Source: Epichloe hybrida (Eukaryota > Ascomycota > Sordariomycetes > Hypocreales > Clavicipitaceae). Taken from it: a stretch of DNA of 64,000 nt. The translations under genes were made by a program, and so were the position numbers. Below, piece after piece: positions 59,648 through 64,000 of the stretch (position 1 is the stretch's first letter; the number at the start of each line of letters is the position of its first letter). Below the pieces are notes generated by a model, which did not search any database, had not been told where the DNA came from, and was given only the letters and a program-made list of their open reading frames with translations. The stretch covers positions 2,294,001-2,358,000 of the forward strand of contig JAFEKR010000004.1 in NCBI GenBank assembly GCA_019022495.1. The letters are read 5' to 3'.

Positions 59648-60695
59648 CAACCGTCCCACCCTCTTTCAACTCGAACATCCGATAAACCAAGAGAAGACCC
59701 CTGCCTGACCCAGATGCCTGTGCGGCGAGTATTGCTATCCGCGCGGCCAGAAATTGCTATCGGTGCGGCTACCCCACTTACTTCCGGATTTAGAATTTTT
59801 TAATTTTTCCTAGACGCCCCCCCGCTATTTCACACTATAGTGTATAGATACTTCTAAATTATTAAAGTAATTAATTTAGGCACTAGGAAGCTGTAAATTT
59901 AACTATAATTTGCTTAAAAACGCAATTTCTAGTGTTTTCTTTAAAAGTGTATACATTACCTAGCCTAACTAGTTATTCTAGGGCATTGGTTTCTAGGCTT
60001 TTGCTTAATACTTCTAATAATTATAATTAACTTTATAATATTATATATTACTATAGTGATAAGCTATAGTAGAGGGGGTAAATTAAAAAAATTTCGCTAC
60101 TGCCTAAAAAAAAAGTGGAACGTAAATGGGGCAAAAGCGGGGTAGCCGCACCGATAGCAATTTCTGGCCGCGCGGATAGCAATACTCTGTACGGCCGCTG
60201 TTGGACCCAGCGGATGGCATCACAATATTGACATTCTGCATCTAAGAACCCTGTGCAACACGCCAGTTAACAGCCTTGAAATCGTTGTCTGGCAATTATT
60301 AGATTTGGCCGTGCTAGCTACCCGAATAAGCTATGAACTCACGGCCGTTGACGTTCGTCGTATCAATGACTAAATTCTTAAGCCCGATTGTAAAGCCAAG
60401 CTCGCCTCCACTAACGTGATCCTGGTTAAAGCCTAGTGCAGGTTATGTCAGACAAATGATGCTTCTATAATGAGTCGTAAATGCCGCAGCGTTGGCGACT
60501 GACCTTTGATGAGCTGCGGCTCTCCGCCAGAACTAACCGCGGCTTTGATGGTAGGTGAAAAGTCTAGTAAGACAGTGAACCTCAATCACTCTAAACGGTA
60601 AGGCTCACATTGGTAGCATCTCCCATCAGTACAGTACCCGTGCGCATCTTAATCTGGCTGCTAACTTCATACGTGCCTGCTAGAAGGTAGACAAT
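59648..60695 (-). pseudogene. GH55/pectate-lyase-3-like exo-beta-1,3-glucanase fragment, interrupted by a MITE
   Basis: Minus-strand exons 60609-60695, 60504-60563, 60343-60432 and 60187-60288, continuing at 59648-59717 beyond a MITE. Introns keep GTGAGC/GTCAGT/GTGAGT donors and TAG/CAG acceptors. The reading IVYLLAGTYEVSSQIKM, then PTIKAAVSSG, GELGFTIGLKNLVIDTT, DFKAVNWRVAQGS, QNVNIVMPSAGSNSG is typical of the N-terminal right-handed beta-helix (PF12708) of fungal GH55 enzymes, which hydrolyse beta-1,3-glucan outside the cell. Frames of exons 2-4 join exactly. Exon 1 to 2 is off by one base and there is a TAG after QGS. Removing the MITE and one target copy continues in frame to GIWVRQGSSLGLSDVRVERG, after which homology fades. 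The 5' end and the second glucanase half are missing. Confidence 0.8.
59726..60186. mobile_element. 461-bp MITE with 48-bp perfect GC-rich terminal inverted repeats
   Basis: AGTATTGCTATCCGCGCGG opens the left repeat (59728-59775). Its exact reverse complement closes the element at 60139-60186. The core between them is AT-rich and non-coding (about 59800-60100). Target copies are CTGTGCGG at 59718-59725 and CTGTACGG at 60187-60194, an 8-bp duplication with one G-to-A change. The AGTATTGC terminus resembles the AGTATTG of hM, and 8 bp fits hAT transposition. It interrupts the glucanase pseudogene. Confidence 0.92.
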
Positions 60696-60699
60696 CTAT

Positions 60700-60944
60700 A
60701 GACACTGCATTAGCTAAAGTGTATTTTAGCATATTCAAGCATATACTATATATCCTTGAATATACAGGCATGTACTGTCGTATATTGTTCGTATACTGTC
60801 ATATACCACATCGCGCGCAGCTGAATGTTTGGTTGGCGTCACTCACTCTGGTCTGAGAAGCCCACTATTGTCTCTTTCGGGCCTCGGGTGACCTGGTCGC
60901 TTCAATCTGATTTATTGTCCACATGGGCCGCTTATTTGTAGCTT
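60700..60944. other. intergenic DNA with ATATAC/TATACTGT-rich stretch
   Basis: 60720-60805 contains short related blocks (CATATACTATATATCC, GTATATTGTTCGTATACTGTCATATAC). The upstream glucanase exons would be expected here on the minus strand but are not recognisable. Confidence 0.4.
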
Positions 60945-61095
60945 ATGCAAATACTGACACAGAACAGTCCTTTATCTCCACATCGATCCTTCACGAGAGC
61001 ACTGGCTCGCCGAGATAGACGGCCACACATACGTCGGCGTCACCGACATCCGCATATACCACCGTCAGCACTAGCAACACGGGCGGGGAAACGAA

Positions 61096-61644
61096 GTGTG
61101 GCGAGTGTCATGGCAGGAAGGTATCCTTAACATGCGTGATGGCTTTGATTGTGATGAAGACCTTGGCGGTCTCTGGCACATCGGGTCCCCTCGACACATC
61201 GAAAATGGGGACGAACCGTGGGTGCACCTTCTCCAGGCATGGTCTGAGAGGATTTACCAGCAGAGTTACGTGAAAAGTCCAGGGCTAGCACTGATTCTAG
61301 AACCGGACCTTGCCTCAGGACATGGTGAGGAGATTGACCCGCACCATCCAGGCACACTGTCTCGTGGTGGCATGTCCACGACCGCGGCGGGACGACGGAA
61401 TCCGTACCACTTGAACCGGGTTATGGACAGGGAGAATTACAACTTTTTTCAACCTGCTCCACCGCCGGACCGTGAAAACTAGGATGGTCCGGCCCCGTCA
61501 TACAATACAACAGTTCGAGACAGACGTGTCGTTGCGAGATGTTTTCCACAGTCTACACCACAGACATCTGTCTCTGATTAGCATGTTGCATGAAAACAAT
61601 ATCCAGGGCATCCAAACAAAGCTTGCTAATGAACTAGATAGTTG
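61096..61644 (+). CDS. doubtful hypothetical gene, two frames
   Basis: An open frame of 128 codons from ATG 61096 (about residue 1 MWRVSWQEGILNMRDGFDCD) to a TAG at 61480-61482. An overlapping frame (+1) runs to TGA at about 61644 and ends with RDVFHSLHHRHLSLISML and an ENNIQGIQTKLANELDS tail that looks like a helical C-terminus. A frameshift or small intron around 61440-61490 would join them. No domain, signal peptide or repeat is recognised, and upstream sequence has no clear promoter. It may be the remnant of a larger gene. The opposite strand is also partly open here, so coding status is uncertain. Confidence 0.35.
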
Positions 61645-61649
61645 AACGT

Positions 61650-62144
61650 AAGCAGGTAGTTCTCCGTTTTATTTAGTAGGCATTGTTTTCTAGTGTTAAT
61701 AAAATCTTGTTCTCTCGTCTCTTTCTATAATGCAATTTTCGGCAACATTTGAGGAAGATTTTTTTTTTTAGAGTTGTGTCATTTCTTCCAGTATGATTTC
61801 TGTCCTTTGTCTATTAGCTACCGTAATAATAGTGCAGATGGATGACCGTCATGTCATGTGTTGCAAACACTAGATAGTAACGACTTAAAGTTAGGTGCTT
61901 GGCATACACTATAAATAGCACCATATGAAAGCCTTGGGTCAATCTAAGGCCTCCTACGTATGGCCATCTCAATCTCACTACCTCGATATACGAAGGCGAG
62001 GCCACAGCTCCGATAATAGGCATTGGTATCAGTGTGCTGTCAGCTAAGAGGGGTGGTTTACAGTTATACTAGTGGAGGTAGAAGTGACTATCTTTTGTGC
62101 CTTGATTGCCTACCTCATTATCTTTTCCTGTTGCACTGTGTTCT
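61650..62144. other. intergenic DNA, no gene seen
   Basis: Contains AATAAAATCT (about 61698), possibly a polyadenylation signal for the plus-strand frame ending at 61644, and T-rich stretches. A 69-codon minus-strand frame at 61814-62023 has no supporting feature. Confidence 0.4.
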
Positions 62145-63907
62145 TCAGGTACTGCAGTCAGCGCCATGAAACAGTTGCAATAGCTCATCTCTCGCATCCC
62201 GTTCCCTAGCAAGCAACGGTGATTCGGGTGCCAATCTAGCCGGTGTGTTTCCGTTGTCAGCCTCTGCAGAAACTTCCGCACCATGTGCCAGTAAGGCACT
62301 CGCCACGCCGACGGCGCCGTGATATGCCGCCCAGTGAAGCGGTGTTTCGTTGCGTCGGACCATTTCTGGCGCGGAGGCGGCTAGCTGCATTGCATCCTCC
62401 ACGCGTGACCCCCAAAGCCCAAAAGGATGGCCATGATACGGGCTTGTACCCCTCGTTGAATGACGGAGAAGCATTGGGGCAGGACGTTGGAGAGGGGTGC
62501 CCCTTGATATCAAGTCCGCGGCAAGCTGTGCCATGTTACTCATAGGGTCGTTGTCAAGATGTAGTGACAGGCAATGCAATGCTGTCCAGCCCTCGGCCGT
62601 GGATCGAAGAAGGTCAGCACCATGGGCAAGCAGGATTTCCGCAGTCCGTACTACCTGATGGGGCTTCTTCATCGGCGCCATAGATGGAACCAGCGCACAC
62701 ATTAACGGCGTCCAGCCGTTAGCGGTCGTACGGTCCACGTCCAGACCACGATGGAGGAGGTGCCGCAATATGTCAACTTGTCCGCCACCAGCTGCCCAAT
62801 GCAAGAGAGTCTCTTCATTGTTGTTTTCCAATGCCGCCAATGCTGTGTTTTGGTCCTGGTCGGCTAGGCCATCTGCGTAGAGATTGAATACGCGCATGTT
62901 GGAGCCGAATGCGGCGTAATGGAGAGGTGTGTTGCCGATAATATCCCTTTGGACCACAGAGGCGCCATGGTCTATCAAAAGACGAATTCCCGTCTCATGC
63001 AAGCGTTGTTCTTGCTGGCGCGATTCCCCAGCTTGAACCGGGGAGCCAAGGTGATGAAGCGCCGTTTTCTAGCCGTGGCCTGTTCCATTCGGGTCTGCGC
63101 CATTTTCGAGCAGAGCTTTTAAACCGCCGGCTAGATCGACAATTGATGCAGCTTTGATGACGAGGTTTTCGCCACGAGGCTTGCAGTTAGGGTTAGCGCC
63201 GCATTAATCAGCAGGGCAATGAGTTGTTCTTGGTGAAGATAGTCTACGCCATTATAGTTCGCCTCAAAGCCCTCGTGGTATAGGCTGGGTTTCAAACCAA
63301 TCGCACCTTGAAGCGTATACTCAATTGTCTGTTGACAATAGTTGACTCGGCTAAGTAGAGTACGAATAACGTGAATCTCCCATCTTGTCGCGGCATTTTG
63401 CAGTGCAAGCGTCTTGGCAGTATCAGGCCAATGGCACCAATCCAAGAGGTGATCAACAATAGCAGCCTAACCATAAGAAGCTGCTTCATTGAGAAACCAT
63501 ACATACGGATGCTTCGTGGGCGCATCAATGCCTGGGTTCGCATGGTCCCAGAGGCAATGAAGGATGTCACACTTTCCGGCTCGAATGGCCAAATTGAATG
63601 CTGATGTAGGTGTCTCCTCGCCTGAGTTCACGGCTGTAGGGTCCGCGCCAGCTTCCAAGAGAACTTCAATCGCGGCCACGTTACCACACCATACCGCGAC
63701 GCGGAGAGGTGACCCAAAACTCGGATCCTCAAGCTCGAGCTCTTCGACAGTGCACTGGGAACTCAGCTGCCGAAGCTTGGGAATATGATTATCGCGGACG
63801 CAGGCGTGTAGGATAAACTCTGGGGCGCTGAACGAATTGACCATCTGCCGCCATTGTTTAATTGTCAAGCCTTGGGGGCGCGGGGAAAATGCTGTCACGA
63901 GTGGCAT
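62145..63907 (-). pseudogene. ankyrin-repeat protein gene, broken
   Basis: Reads on the minus strand from ATG 63907 (MPLVTAFSPRPQGLTIKQW) to TGA at 62145; about 585 codons. Ankyrin repeats are clear at GSPLRVAVWCGNVAAIEVLL with EAGADP, ALLENGADPNGTGHG, GNTPLHYAAFGSN, TLLHWAAGGGQVDILRHLL, GWTPLMCAL with EILLAHGADL, GWTALHCLSLH, and ETPLHWAAYHGAVGVASALL with HGAEV: about seven to nine repeats. Such repeats bind other proteins; no enzymatic or HET/NACHT domain is seen at either end. Breaks: in-frame TAG at 63467-63469 (codon after SYG), a one-base frameshift near 63195-63210, and TAG at 63069-63071 (after GTGHG). Homology continues smoothly across all three, so they are mutations, not introns. 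Both TAGs could be CAG or TGG codons hit by RIP-type C-to-T change. It may still be a truncated functional protein of about 146 residues. Confidence 0.82.
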
Positions 63908-64000
63908 GAAAGGCAATGCGCTTGTTCATTCGTGACGACGTGGAATAGTCTATTATCTCGTGCTCTTTTTTTTACGCCTAGGGCCTATATATCACTGACT
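63908..64000. other. upstream region of the ankyrin pseudogene, window end
   Basis: Short flank with an ATTATCTCG and poly-T stretch. No second gene can be supported. Confidence 0.3.

Noticed and set aside
61814..62023. 69-codon minus-strand frame downstream of the ankyrin pseudogene
   Set aside because: No signal, domain, promoter or frame continuity; length is expected by chance.
63564..63788. Plus-strand frames opposite the ankyrin gene (also 62243-62545, 62919-63122)
   Set aside because: Antisense shadows; the minus strand has unmistakable ankyrin repeats.

Overview
The window looks like a heterochromatic block of a filamentous ascomycete (Pezizomycotina) that has passed through heavy repeat-induced point mutation (RIP). 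About the first 58.5 kb is TA-rich. Almost every readable protein frame in it carries TAA/TAG where a CAA, CAG or TGG codon is expected. The last 5.4 kb has ordinary GC content and intron-containing, partly decayed host genes. Genus is not decidable by eye. No rRNA, tRNA, CRISPR or bacterial operon structure was seen. Family names used below (CopA, CopB, CopC, hM, LTR-b/g/d/e) are labels for this window only.

Layout. 1-4253: AT-rich flank, a fragment of an LTR (LTR-d), a truncated hAT-type MITE (hM), a solo LTR (LTR-b), and the 5' half of a CopA retrotransposon (817-821 bp LTRs). 4254-9367: a 214-bp LTR followed by a RIP-killed Ty3/gypsy gag-pol cut off in the chromodomain. 9368-10870: a less mutated island with unrecognised reading frames, then an LTR-b solo LTR with a 5-bp target duplication. 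11809-28738: a three-layer nest. An hM element is split by a minus-strand CopB Copia element (12487-26481, TSD CTTTA), which is itself split by a complete CopA Copia element (13205-20350, TSD GTATT). Removing CopA restores the CopB RNase H reading frame. 28739-34463: another hM copy (TSD GGAATAAC), a CopB 3' end, an hM half copy with a large decamer array, and unassigned AT-rich DNA. 34464-42323: a third Copia family (CopC, 232-bp LTRs, TSD GGACT) containing a solo LTR and an hM copy (TSD CCTATATC). 42704-44774: an hM-related element (TSD CTTACCCC) carrying a 515-bp TRIM-like element (TSD CTTAT). 44982-49983: an inverted hM copy next to a spliced but broken hAT transposase gene, the likely relative of the MITEs. 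49997-58570: further LTR, hM, CopB and gag-like remnants.

58610-64000 holds the host genes: a small secreted cysteine-containing protein (minus strand) ending only about 40 bp from the RIP border; a GH55/pectate-lyase-3-like glucanase pseudogene (minus) interrupted by a 461-bp MITE with a 48-bp perfect GC-rich inverted repeat; a doubtful plus-strand gene; and an ankyrin-repeat pseudogene (minus) with two in-frame stops and a frameshift.

How it fits together: hAT-family transposition, at least three Copia families and one gypsy family built the block by repeated insertion into one another. RIP then silenced all of them, and point mutations of the same type appear in the neighbouring host genes. 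The most distinctive element is the hM family: non-autonomous hAT-like elements whose interior carries 9-bp, 10-bp and roughly 95-115-bp tandem arrays whose copy number differs strongly from copy to copy.
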